This document shows positions 1-7,105 of a DNA stretch of 15,462 nucleotides, one piece after another. Source of the stretch: an uncultured Pelosinus sp. Its GTDB lineage: Bacteria > Bacillota > Negativicutes > Sporomusales > Acetonemataceae. The notes under the pieces were generated by a model. The model saw only the letters and a program-made list of their open reading frames with translations. It ran no database searches and was not told where the DNA came from. Numbering within the stretch: the stretch's first letter is position 1; every line of letters begins with the position of its first letter. The translations under genes were made by a program, and so were the position numbers. Location: the NCBI GenBank assembly GCA_900542835.1, contig UQPB01000059.1, positions 1 to 15,462 on the forward strand, in the 5' to 3' direction.

Positions 1-56
1 TTTTTCGCCCACTATTTTTTTGATCTTTTTTTATGATGACTTTTTCAACAACCTGT

Positions 57-90
57 AAAACTGACACCGTTATTCCACGGTGTCAGTTTT
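57..90. terminator. Strong hairpin, likely bidirectional terminator
   Basis: Two perfect 13-bp arms (AAAACTGACACCG and its complement, 57-69 and 78-90) enclose an 8-base loop. The arms are A/T-flanked, so either strand gives a stem followed by Ts; the plus-strand tail (TTTTCTTTTC) is the better one. It probably ends the minus-strand histidine kinase operon and also a plus-strand gene lying left of the window. A copy of TTTTCAACAA stands on each side (42-51 and 92-101). Confidence 0.8.
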
Positions 91-151
91 CTTTTCAACA
101 AGTTCACCCCTGCTAGCCTCTCTAAAGCCAGCATTGGCTGAGGGGCGGAGA

Positions 152-173
152 ATGCGGCCAGCGCTGGCCGCAT
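152..173. repeat. 22-bp perfect GC-rich palindrome at the kinase stop
   Basis: ATGCGGCCAGC (152-162) is followed directly by its reverse complement (163-173). The last base is part of the TGA stop (173-175) of the histidine kinase. A smaller hairpin, AGCCA-GCAT-TGGCT (126-139), lies just beyond. In RNA the two could form consecutive stem-loops behind the kinase, adding to termination or protecting the 3' end. No T-tract follows the palindrome, so it is not a classical terminator alone. Confidence 0.6.
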
Positions 174-1459
174 CAGCCGGGCAGCGTGATTGTGAACCGG
201 CTGCCTTGGCCTAATGCGCTTTTTACCGTAATTGTTCCTCCATGCGAATCGACAATCCATTTGGCGATGGAGAGACCCAGACCGGTGCCGCCGCTTTCCC
301 GTGAGCGGGCTTTATCAACCCGGTAGAAACGCTCAAATATCCGGTCCTGTTCCTCTGCCGCAATGCCGACACCGCTATCGCTCACCTCAATCTGAATTCC
401 CTGACGGGATCTGTCGGCAATTTTGACCGCTACCCGGCCTCCGGCCGGTGTGTGTTTAATCGCGTTATCGAGGATGATCAGCAAAAGCTGCTCGATCCGC
501 TGCCGGTCAGCGTAGAGAACGATATTCTGCGACTCCTGCAGGATTAATTCGAGTTCTCGCTTGTCGGCGAGAGGCTGAAACGTCCGCACAGTCTGACAGA
601 CAAGCTCGCTAAGCGAAAATCGTTCTTTCTCCAGTCTGGCCGCACCGGCGTCACCGCGGGCCAGCGTGAGCAGACCGCCAACGATTTTGCTCATTCGCAG
701 GATCTCGTCTTTCATGTCAGCCAGCACTTGCTGTGAAAATAGCGTCAGGCGGGTTTCTTCCCGCAGCTGCCCTTGAACGGTTTCCACAGACGCCAGCATC
801 ACGCTAAGCGGCGTCCGGAGTTCATGCGAAGCGTCGGCGACGAATTCACGCTGCCGCTCAAACGCGACAGCCGCTGCTTCCATGGCCCGGGACGCCAAAA
901 GGTGGCCGAACCAGGCGGCGGCAATAAGAAAAACAGCGCAAATTACCAGTGTAACGGCCAAAACCGTTTTTAAAACGGCATAATAACTGGTCACATCTTT
1001 GCCGACATAGACTACGCCGAGGTTCTCCGCCTCAGTTTGCACGAGCCGGCTGGTCATTAGTATATAGTGTTCCTGACCATCGGCCTGTTTTATAGTTGTA
1101 AATTTGACGTCATCCGGCACCAGGTCCCATTGACTGATCAGTTCTTGAATCGGCTGCCGCAGCACCGGCGCCGGTTCGTAGGCGTGGACTCTGCGGCCCA
1201 GGGTATCATAGGCATAGAAAAACAGCGCCGACTCGCCTTCTTCATCATGGACGGGATGAAAGTCCGGACGCTGCGCCTGGCGCAGAATGTCAATATGCTC
1301 ATGCGCTTCTTCAGCAGAGAACAGAATCACCTCTTGTTTCTGCTGCAGGAATAAAACCCAGGTCAGGCTGACAAAGGTAATTGCCAGAAAAGCGGTTAGA
1401 AACAGCACCATCATCCCTGTATAAAACAGCGTCAGCCGGTTGCGTATTTTTGCAAACAT
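173..1459 (-). CDS. Membrane sensor histidine kinase (OmpR-type two-component system)
   Basis: This is the sensor kinase that phosphorylates the response regulator encoded just upstream. I start it at ATG 1459 (428 aa) because GGAGG stands 7 bases before it and the regulator stops at 1461. A longer frame to 1495 would overlap the regulator. Visible parts: TM1 about residues 10-39; an extracytoplasmic loop of about 120 residues with an acidic stretch (HDEEGE); TM2 about 161-185; the HisKA box with phospho-acceptor His212 in FVADASHELRTPL; the N-box with Asn332; the G1 box DSGVG near 361; the F-box ERFYR; and the G2 box GGTGLGLS near 390. All catalytic motifs are intact. The ligand is unknown; the company it keeps suggests an envelope signal. 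It is last in the operon. Confidence 0.95.
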   Translation of the reverse strand: MFAKIRNRLTLFYTGMMVLFLTAFLAITFVSLTWVLFLQQKQEVILFSAEEAHEHIDILRQAQRPDFHPVHDEEGESALFFYAYDTLGRRVHAYEPAPVLRQPIQELISQWDLVPDDVKFTTIKQADGQEHYILMTSRLVQTEAENLGVVYVGKDVTSYYAVLKTVLAVTLVICAVFLIAAAWFGHLLASRAMEAAAVAFERQREFVADASHELRTPLSVMLASVETVQGQLREETRLTLFSQQVLADMKDEILRMSKIVGGLLTLARGDAGAARLEKERFSLSELVCQTVRTFQPLADKRELELILQESQNIVLYADRQRIEQLLLIILDNAIKHTPAGGRVAVKIADRSRQGIQIEVSDSGVGIAAEEQDRIFERFYRVDKARSRESGGTGLGLSIAKWIVDSHGGTITVKSALGQGSRFTITLPG

Positions 1460-1460
1460 T

Positions 1461-2132
1461 TCAGACCTCCAGTTTGTAGCCAACGCCTCTGACATTGCTG
1501 ATCATTACGCCGTCAACAGGCAGTCCGAGCTTTTTCCGCAGCAAATGGATGTATGCATCCAGCGAGTTTGAGGAGACCTCGGTTTCCAGGCCCCACACGC
1601 GGTCAAGCAGGACCGCGCGCGGCACTACCGCGTTCCGGTTGCGGGCAAGCAGATCCAGCAGTTGGAACTCCCGCCCTGACAGCTGGATTTCCTGCTCATT
1701 ATACAACACCTGACGCGAGGTACAATGAATGCTAAAGTTACCAATCTGCAGGGTTTCATCCTGAATAGCCGTTAGACTGCGCCGGGATAAGGCACGCAGT
1801 CTGGCAAGCAATTCCGCAAATTCAAAGGGCTTTACAACATAGTCATCCGCACCGGAATCAAGCCCTTGAACGCGATCGCTCAGCGCGTCTTTTGCCGTCA
1901 GCATCAGAATCGCCCCCTGATAGCCGCCCCGCCGCAGCAGCACGCACGCCTCAATACCGGTCCGGACTGGCATCAGCCAATCGAGAACAACAACGTCGTA
2001 AGCGCCATAAAGGGCGTAGTCACAGGCGGCTTCGCCATTTAATACCCAATCGGCCTGAATGTTGTTTTTTTGCAGCATATGCTTGACCAGCTTCCCTAAA
2101 CGACAATCGTCTTCCGCGAGCAGTACCCGCAC
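1461..2132 (-). CDS. OmpR/PhoB-family response regulator
   Basis: A 223-aa DNA-binding regulator. The receiver domain (about 1-115) has the acidic pocket D8/D9, phospho-acceptor Asp51 in VVVLDWLMP, Thr79 and Lys101 in VVKPF. A winged-helix output domain follows (about 128-221), ending in the usual RGVGYKL hairpin. The start is GTG with GGGGGAG five bases upstream. It lies 25 bases after dgkA, and its stop is separated by a single base from the kinase start, so regulator and kinase are surely co-translated. Family members bind direct repeats with an 11-bp period, and such a repeat is present in the promoter of this operon (4757-4774). It therefore probably controls its own operon. The overall layout recalls PmrA- and CarR-type systems that control envelope lipid modification, but orthology is not claimed. 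Confidence 0.95.
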   Translation of the reverse strand: MRVLLAEDDCRLGKLVKHMLQKNNIQADWVLNGEAACDYALYGAYDVVVLDWLMPVRTGIEACVLLRRGGYQGAILMLTAKDALSDRVQGLDSGADDYVVKPFEFAELLARLRALSRRSLTAIQDETLQIGNFSIHCTSRQVLYNEQEIQLSGREFQLLDLLARNRNAVVPRAVLLDRVWGLETEVSSNSLDAYIHLLRKKLGLPVDGVMISNVRGVGYKLEV

Positions 2133-2157
2133 GCTAACTCCCCCTATTCGCCAGGCG

Positions 2158-2541
2158 TCAACTGTTTAACCCCACATAATATATCGTGCACGCCCAGATC
2201 AGCGCTGTCAAGGCAATAGATAAAAACACCACCGCGCTGCCCAGGTCTTTGGCCTGCTTCGCCAGCGGCGCGTTCTCCAGCGTAATCAGATCAACAGTGC
2301 GTTCAATCGAGCTGTTAATGGTCTCCGCGATCAGCGGCAGCAGCAGCGACAGTCTTAAAACAGCCGCGCAGCCGAAGGCAAGATCGGCAAACGACAGGCT
2401 AATCTGCAGAAAGGCGATAACCAGCAGTTCCAACCGGAAGGATTTTTCGTGGCGCAGCATATCCTGAACCCCGGCCCAAGCATACTGCGTGTTATGAGCC
2501 AGACTGTATTTTGGTTTTATTCTCAACGTTTCCACCCCCAA
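2158..2541 (-). CDS. dgkA: Diacylglycerol kinase, Gram-negative DgkA type
   Basis: A small integral-membrane kinase that phosphorylates diacylglycerol to phosphatidic acid in the inner membrane. It is 127 aa (E. coli DgkA is about 122). The N-terminal amphipathic region ends in HEKSFRLEL. The active-site signature is AETINSSIERTVDLI (E73, N76, E80, D84), followed by AKQAKDLGSAVV (K98, D99). The GSAVV ending matches the proteobacterial diacylglycerol kinases better than the Gram-positive undecaprenol kinases, which usually read KDxAAGAV. Three TM helices are plausible. The start is uncertain: TTG 2541 directly follows the stop of the PAP2 remnant, while GTG 2535 and TTG 2526 (behind GGTGG) are alternatives. 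Next to an LTA-synthase-like enzyme its job is probably to recycle released diacylglycerol. Confidence 0.93.
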   Translation of the reverse strand: MGVETLRIKPKYSLAHNTQYAWAGVQDMLRHEKSFRLELLVIAFLQISLSFADLAFGCAAVLRLSLLLPLIAETINSSIERTVDLITLENAPLAKQAKDLGSAVVFLSIALTALIWACTIYYVGLNS

Positions 2542-2762
2542 TCAATACAGAATAAAAATAATCAGCCACAGGCCCGGCAGTGAACGGCTGCAAAAATTGA
2601 CCCTGGCCATCTGCTGAAACCCCATCCCCCAGCCGGCGCTTAATCCGGCCAAAAGCCCCGGCTGCTTATTATCCGCCACAACACCAGCAGGAAGAAGCCG
2701 CCGGCAGCGTGGCCGGCAGGGAAGCAGCGGCCACGCCCTTTTGTCCAGCCGGCTTCCCTCCC
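2542..2762 (-). pseudogene. PAP2-family lipid phosphatase remnant, truncated and frameshifted
   Basis: The gap between the transferase and dgkA is not empty. Read on the minus strand from 2762, one frame gives GWTKGRGRCFPAGHAAGG then FFLLVLWR. This is the PSGH-type motif 2 of PAP2 phosphatases of the LpxE/LpxF kind, and it runs into TAA at 2640-2642. A shift of one frame continues the family pattern with LLAGLSAGWGMGFQQMAR, then VNFCSRSLPGLWLIIF, ending in TGA 2542-2544, which abuts the dgkA start. The usual motif 3 reads roughly RGAHFLSHTL; here the catalytic His is Asn and a residue seems lost. The N-terminal half with motif 1 (KX6RP) is absent, since the transferase stops at 2767. I read it as a decayed third enzyme of the operon. 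The alternative is a sequencing error affecting a domain that was already truncated. Confidence 0.75.
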
Positions 2763-2766
2763 GCGC

Positions 2767-4707
2767 TCAGTATTGATGCCGTTTAAAGAGGTTATAGGCT
2801 GTCTGGTAATAAGCCGCGGCCAGTTCTGCCGCTTGCGGCCTCACCGCAACCGCGGCCTGCCGGTCCGAGCCGGCGTCATAGGCAAAGGCGGAAACTTTTC
2901 TGCCTAATCCTAATACGGTGAGCTGGTCAGCCTCCATGACCGCGACATTATAATTGTGGTTAAAAACAAGCGTGCTGGCTTTGGCTCCCGGCGATAAAAC
3001 GTCCTGTCCGTAGAAGGACGCCCGGTAAGGCAAGCCAAGCAGCCCCAGGACAGTCGGTGCCACGTCAATCTGGCTCATGGCTGATCCGAAGCTGCCTGCC
3101 GCGATTTTTCCCGGCGCGTAGATGAGCAGTGGAATTTCATAGCTCCTGATCGGAATCTGCTCGCGGCCATACACGCGGGCACCATGATCGGCGACAATGA
3201 CGAACAGGGTATTGTCAAACCAGGAACGGTTACGGCTCTGCTCAATGAATTTGCCTAACGCGTAGTCGGCGTAACGGATGCCGGCGCTGCGGCCGCCGCC
3301 CTCTGCCGGCACACCGGGGATTCCGGCCGGGAAGGTGAAGGGCTTGTGGTTGGAGGTGGACATGAGGATGGAAAAAAACGGCTTGCCGGCAGCTGACTGC
3401 TTATCAAAGTAGCCGATTGCGTGATTAAATAAATCCTCATCCGAAACGCCCCAAATATTTGCGAATCCGGGCTGAACAATTTCGCTGCGGTCACTGACCG
3501 CAAAGCCGTTGGACTGAAAAAAATAGTTCATGTTATCAAAATAGCCGTAGCCGCCATAGAGAAAACTGGTTTGATAGCCGTTTTGGGACATGACTTTCCC
3601 CCAACTGGTCATGTCCTCGCTGCCGGGTCGCTTGACGACCGACTCGCTGGGAATGGGCGGCAGGGACAGCGAAAGCGCTTCCAGCCCCCGCACAGTTCGC
3701 GTGCCGGAGGCGTATAGTTTTGTAAACAGCAGCCCCTCCCGGCTCAACCGGTCAAAATTAGGGGTCAGACCGCGCTTATCACCTAAAGCGCCAACAAACT
3801 CGCTGCCAAACGATTCCTCCACAATAACCACCACATTCATTTTGCCGAGACCGCCGGTTTTTGGCGGAACGCTGCGTTCGAGGCTTTGCGAATTGGCGGT
3901 GGCAAACGCACCGCCGCTCCCCTGCAAATGCTCCCGCATCACCGTAAAGGCGAGGTCCGGCTCAAGCAGGCGATAATGGTCGTCATAAGCAATTTCATTA
4001 GTGCGAAATGCCCGGAAGAAGCTGCTGACCCCGTTTGCTGCCAGTTCGTTGGCAATCCGGTTTTCTGAGACGGCAAAGCTGTCAGCCGATACGCCTGTAT
4101 AAACGGCAAGCAGCAGCAACAGGTGCACGCCGGCCAGTTTCAAGCGCTGCCGCAGGGCCGGCGAGCGATTGAGCCCACCGCTGACCTGGCGCCAGATTAG
4201 CTTTGCAAGCAGGCCGCTGATAATTAAGACTGCCGTCAGGCACCAGCCAACCGGATAGGAATCCCAAATATTGACCAGCACCTCGGTCGGATAGATAAGG
4301 TAATCGACGGCGACTAAATTGAACCGCGAATTGAACTCATCAAAAAAGAAGTATTCAACCACACCAAGATAGAGCATAGCAAAAATTGCAGTAAATACAC
4401 CCGTTTGTAATAAACGGCGGTTAAACGGCGAAGTAAACCATTTAACCGGCAGCAGCGACAAATAGAGCGTTGCCGGAACCGTTATATACACCAGCGCAAT
4501 AATATCATTCAGCAAGCCCAGCGCTAAAATGGCCGGCAGCTGCAAAAACGATACGCCGCTTTCTTTACTAAAGAGGCTCCAGAGGACAAGCCGCGATAGC
4601 AGGGACAGCGCCAAATACAACGCTGTCAGTAAAACAAGCGGCGAAAACCGCCCCAGCCATTTCTTATCTCTGCTCAGTGAACACACCAGGTCTCTTATCC
4701 TGTTCAT
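2767..4707 (-). CDS. LTA-synthase-like membrane phosphoglycerol transferase (alkaline phosphatase superfamily)
   Basis: A 646-aa protein with about five N-terminal TM helices (to about residue 208) and an extracytoplasmic sulfatase-fold domain. I start at ATG 4707, with AAGGA eight bases upstream; the frame also allows TTG 4713. Active-site motifs are complete: the metal-binding Glu in VVIVEESFGSEF (E298), the nucleophile Thr338 in SGTRTVRG (the Thr300 position of staphylococcal LtaS), SNHKPFTFP (H454) and VADHGAR (D507, H508). LtaS and MdoB/OpgB-like enzymes move glycerol phosphate from phosphatidylglycerol onto a surface acceptor and leave diacylglycerol. The SGTRTVRGLEA...PP form is common in Gram-negative homologues, which usually make no true LTA. 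The acceptor here is unknown; lipid A, a periplasmic glycan or a surface polymer are candidates. It heads the operon with a PAP2 remnant, dgkA and a two-component system. Confidence 0.9.
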   Translation of the reverse strand: MNRIRDLVCSLSRDKKWLGRFSPLVLLTALYLALSLLSRLVLWSLFSKESGVSFLQLPAILALGLLNDIIALVYITVPATLYLSLLPVKWFTSPFNRRLLQTGVFTAIFAMLYLGVVEYFFFDEFNSRFNLVAVDYLIYPTEVLVNIWDSYPVGWCLTAVLIISGLLAKLIWRQVSGGLNRSPALRQRLKLAGVHLLLLLAVYTGVSADSFAVSENRIANELAANGVSSFFRAFRTNEIAYDDHYRLLEPDLAFTVMREHLQGSGGAFATANSQSLERSVPPKTGGLGKMNVVVIVEESFGSEFVGALGDKRGLTPNFDRLSREGLLFTKLYASGTRTVRGLEALSLSLPPIPSESVVKRPGSEDMTSWGKVMSQNGYQTSFLYGGYGYFDNMNYFFQSNGFAVSDRSEIVQPGFANIWGVSDEDLFNHAIGYFDKQSAAGKPFFSILMSTSNHKPFTFPAGIPGVPAEGGGRSAGIRYADYALGKFIEQSRNRSWFDNTLFVIVADHGARVYGREQIPIRSYEIPLLIYAPGKIAAGSFGSAMSQIDVAPTVLGLLGLPYRASFYGQDVLSPGAKASTLVFNHNYNVAVMEADQLTVLGLGRKVSAFAYDAGSDRQAAVAVRPQAAELAAAYYQTAYNLFKRHQY

Positions 4708-4743
4708 TTGCAAAATCCTTTCATCAAATAGTACAGGTTAAAG

Positions 4744-4774
4744 AGTATATGACGAATCTGAAAAAAGTCTGAAA
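4744..4774 (-). promoter_or_regulatory. Operon promoter with direct-repeat response-regulator site
   Basis: On the minus strand, TTTCAGA (4774-4768), four bases, TTTCAGA (4763-4757), seven bases and then TATACT (4749-4744, a 5/6 match to -10) stand upstream of the transferase start at 4707. The repeats begin 11 bp apart, the spacing of OmpR/PhoB-type tandem sites. They cover the -35 position, where the bases (TCAGAC) are a poor match to TTGACA. A promoter with a good -10, no -35 and an activator repeat there fits positive control by the regulator at 1461-2132. This is inference from sequence only. Confidence 0.55.
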
Positions 4775-4936
4775 GAAGCCCTTGGCGAGTAGCCCTGATC
4801 AGAGCTCCTGTCGATTTTTTTCGTTACTTCAGCCACTGCCTGCACCAGCAAAAGCACAGATATCGTAAAGCACTTTGGCAAGAAGGGTAGCTCTACACTC
4901 CCGCTTATATAGAAAACAGGCAGGTAATCCAATAAG
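4775..4936. other. Intergenic stretch, nothing recognised
   Basis: About 160 bp between the direct repeat and the next terminator. The only sizeable minus-strand frame (64 codons, 4738-4932) overlaps the promoter, lacks a clear ribosome-binding site and looks like nothing I know, so I do not call a gene. It may hold further regulatory sequence for the envelope operon. Confidence 0.4.
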
Positions 4937-4987
4937 AAAGCGGCAGCCCCCGGTTTGCTATATCTGCAAACCAGAGGCTGCCGCTTT
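4937..4987 (-). terminator. Terminator of the chemoreceptor gene
   Basis: A long two-part stem: AAAGCGGCAGCC (4937-4948) pairs with 4976-4987, and GGTTTGC (4952-4958) pairs with 4966-4972. There is a 3-by-3 internal mismatch and a 7-base loop. On the minus strand it lies 42 bases after the chemoreceptor stop and is followed by TTTCTTATT, a fair rho-independent tail. Confidence 0.8.
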
Positions 4988-5029
4988 CCCGAAAAAATGT
5001 TGTTCAGTCAAACGCTGCCCGTTTAGCGC

Positions 5030-6694
5030 CTAAATTTTAAATTTGCCGACCAGATTATCCAGGCTTTCCGCCAACTGCGACAATTGCTGGGCAGTTGCGG
5101 CAAACTCCTGAATCGCCGCTGTCTGCTCTTCGATTGCGGCAGCCGTTTCCTCGGACTGGGCGGCAATCTGCTTTGAGTCCGCCGCGATGCCTTGCGAGGA
5201 AGACGCGATACCGGAAAAGCTGACCGATGCCTGCTCGTTGAGCAGGGTGATTTTTTCTACCGCCTGCTTGCTGTCGGCCGACCAGGACATGATCTCCCGC
5301 AATGCCGCGGCAAGGTCTTCAACGGCGGCTTCAATATGATTCAATTCGCCCCCCAGCAGGGCGTTAGCCGTCTGCACCGAGTCCACCTGCTGCTGCACAT
5401 GCAAAATTTTAGCAGTTACGTTATTGGCCGCCTGACTGGTCTGCTCGGCCAGCTTGCGCACCTCTTCGGCGACTACGGCGAATCCCCGGCCCGCCTCGCC
5501 GGCTCTGGCCGCCTCAATGGCGGCATTTAAGGCGAGCAGATTGGTCTGTCCTGAAATGGCCTTGATCAGATCGATAATTTGGCTGATATCCTGGGAATGG
5601 GCGGAAAGCAAGCCAATATTTTCACTAACCGCGTTCACCGTCTGCTTCAGCGCTTCCGTGCGGTCAGTTACAATTCCGGCGTTTTCACCGCCTTTATCCG
5701 CCTGCTGCTTGGCCTCTTCCGACAGTTGAGACGCTTCCCGGGCGTGTTCAACCATTTTGTCCATACCGGCCGCAACGGCATCCGTATTGGCCGCCAGCGA
5801 GGTCATGCCGGCATTCTGCCGGCGGGCTCCCTCCGCCACTCCCTGAACGGAAACAGCCACCTGCTCTACCGCTTTGCCGCTTTCCTCACTAGCCCTCGAC
5901 AGCGTATCCGCTAAGCGGGAAACTTGCCGCGCCATCTCCTGCGAGTTCCGGATGATCGTCTGCACTTTGCCGATAAAAAGATTAAAATATTTGGTCACTT
6001 CGCCGATTTCATCCCGCCGGGAATCATCAAGACGGATGGTGAGGTCGCCTTCACCGGAGGCAATAGCGGCAAAGGAAGCTGTCAGCGTATGTACCGGCCT
6101 GATGACCGCGAAAATGATCACGTACAAGGCCAGAGCGGCGACGAGGAAGCCGAGCAGGGAGATAGCCAGCTGAACGGTCTTGGAAAAGGCTATCTTGTTT
6201 TGCGATCCCACGTCCAGCAAATCAACCAGCTTGTTTACCTCCGCCACATAACCCGGGACCAGGTTATTGACACGATCGGTCCCGGCGGTCAGATCCATCC
6301 GGGCGGTCGACTCTGTCACGGCAATAACAGCCTGCTTATAGACTCCCCAGTGCTTCCTGACAACGTCATACTGCTTGCGGCTGTCAGGATCGGTTACCGG
6401 CACCAGCTTCAGACTCTCATCGCCTCGATCAAATCCGTTGACAATCGTATCGTATACGCCTGTCTCCCGGTCAATTTCCGCTTTTAAAGCCGGCTTCCGG
6501 TCAGCCGGAGCCGCTGCGTATTGATTGCTTAACAGCGCCAGGCGATAGGCTCTGAACCGTAGATTGCCCGATAAATTAATCGCCGGCGCATCTCCCGCCA
6601 GGACGCTGAACGTGTAAAAGTTGATTGCCAGCAGCCCGACGATGAACAAGAATAACAGGAACGTAACTGCCAGCAATTTTGTTCTAATCAACAC
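5030..6694 (-). CDS. Methyl-accepting chemotaxis protein with NarX/PilJ-like P-box sensor
   Basis: A 554-aa transmembrane chemoreceptor. TM1 is about residues 8-30, the periplasmic four-helix-type sensor about 31-170, TM2 about 171-198, HAMP next, then a cytoplasmic coiled-coil signalling domain. The conserved hairpin tip is ISGQTNLLALNAAIEAARAG with GRGFAVVAEEVRKLAEQT, the CheA/CheW contact region. The sensor opens with DAPAINLSGNLRFRAYRL. This copies the P-box of NarX/NarQ (D-A-x-A-I-N-x-x-G-x-L-R-x-x-x-Y-R-L) and resembles the PilJ-type domain of the nitrate receptor McpN. Arg46 and Arg51 have the same five-residue spacing as the two P-box arginines of NarX. Nitrate or nitrite is thus the likely ligand, by homology only. 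The start is GTG behind GAGGAGG (8-base spacing). It is monocistronic with its own promoter and terminator. No CheR-tethering pentapeptide is seen at the C-terminus. Confidence 0.93.
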   Translation of the reverse strand: MLIRTKLLAVTFLLFLFIVGLLAINFYTFSVLAGDAPAINLSGNLRFRAYRLALLSNQYAAAPADRKPALKAEIDRETGVYDTIVNGFDRGDESLKLVPVTDPDSRKQYDVVRKHWGVYKQAVIAVTESTARMDLTAGTDRVNNLVPGYVAEVNKLVDLLDVGSQNKIAFSKTVQLAISLLGFLVAALALYVIIFAVIRPVHTLTASFAAIASGEGDLTIRLDDSRRDEIGEVTKYFNLFIGKVQTIIRNSQEMARQVSRLADTLSRASEESGKAVEQVAVSVQGVAEGARRQNAGMTSLAANTDAVAAGMDKMVEHAREASQLSEEAKQQADKGGENAGIVTDRTEALKQTVNAVSENIGLLSAHSQDISQIIDLIKAISGQTNLLALNAAIEAARAGEAGRGFAVVAEEVRKLAEQTSQAANNVTAKILHVQQQVDSVQTANALLGGELNHIEAAVEDLAAALREIMSWSADSKQAVEKITLLNEQASVSFSGIASSSQGIAADSKQIAAQSEETAAAIEEQTAAIQEFAATAQQLSQLAESLDNLVGKFKI

Positions 6695-6749
6695 ATCATT
6701 TTCCTCCTCTCAAAGCGCCTCGCGCTAATTTTGCAGCCTGAATAGAAAC

Positions 6750-6790
6750 AGTATAACGCTGCGATTTACTTGGCGCTATGATCCGGATCA
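6750..6790 (-). promoter_or_regulatory. Chemoreceptor promoter with Crp/Fnr-like dyad
   Basis: The -10 box TATACT lies at 6755-6750 on the minus strand, about 56 bases before the GTG start. Upstream is the perfect 12-bp dyad TGATCCGGATCA (6779-6790), which fits the Fnr core TGAT-N4-ATCA. Its centre (6784.5) is about 41.5 bp from a start placed seven bases past the -10, the class II activator position. No good -35 is present, as usual for such promoters. The factor is not known. Confidence 0.5.
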
Positions 6791-6862
6791 CAGTTAACCC
6801 GGCAGATATTCTCGCGGCCTCGATCAGGCTGCCGGCGTGCGTCCGGAAACAGCAAACGAAAA

Positions 6863-6895
6863 ACCCGCTTTCAACGCAGCGCCTTGAAAGCGGGT
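6863..6895 (-). terminator. Terminator of the transporter-tautomerase operon
   Basis: Perfect 12-bp arms, ACCCGCTTTCAA (6863-6874) and its complement (6884-6895), with a 9-base loop. On the minus strand it sits 9 bases after the tautomerase stop and is followed by TTTTTCG, a good rho-independent signal. Confidence 0.85.
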
Positions 6896-6904
6896 CTTTT
6901 ACGT

Positions 6905-7105
6905 TCAGTTTCTTTTCCGCAGGACCGTAACCGTTTCGCCGCCTATGCCCCAGTTGTCGGTATCCACCTCATCGATAACGACAACCGTGGTTTTCGGATT
7001 TTTCCCCAGCACATCGACAAGCAACCGGGTGGCCCCTTCGATCAGCCGCGCTTTTTGCTCAGACGTGGCTCCTTCTTTGGTAATTTTGATGTTTACATAC
7101 GGCAT
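6905..7105 (-). CDS. 4-oxalocrotonate tautomerase-family protein
   Basis: A 66-aa protein of the tautomerase superfamily. Once Met is removed the N-terminus is Pro (MPYVNIKIT), the catalytic base of this family, in the expected first beta strand. The middle (SEQKARLIEGATRLLVDVLGK) is the family helix, and the second half (TTVVVIDEV, then NWGIGG) is also typical. Members isomerise enols of keto-acids or, with other residues, dehalogenate; the substrate cannot be read from sequence. Its ATG overlaps the stop of the transporter by one base (TGATG), so the two are translationally coupled. Members this size usually form hexamers. Confidence 0.9.
   Translation of the reverse strand: MPYVNIKITKEGATSEQKARLIEGATRLLVDVLGKNPKTTVVVIDEVDTDNWGIGGETVTVLRKRN

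Noticed and set aside
42..101. Direct repeat TTTTCAACAA around the left terminator as a target-site duplication
   Set aside because: The enclosed 40 bp are only a terminator hairpin, with no sign of a mobile element.
1459..1495. Longer N-terminus of the histidine kinase
   Set aside because: It would overlap the response regulator by 35 bases, while GGAGG supports the ATG at 1459.
2767..4707. Naming the transferase ltaS and assuming true lipoteichoic acid
   Set aside because: The active-site form and the Gram-negative-type DgkA beside it suggest a diderm host; the acceptor cannot be read from sequence.
4738..4932. 64-codon minus-strand frame upstream of the transferase
   Set aside because: Overlaps the promoter repeat and -10, has no convincing ribosome-binding site and no family resemblance.
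5924..6487. Plus-strand open frame (187 codons) opposite the chemoreceptor
   Set aside because: Lies wholly within the well-supported chemoreceptor gene and has no recognisable domain.
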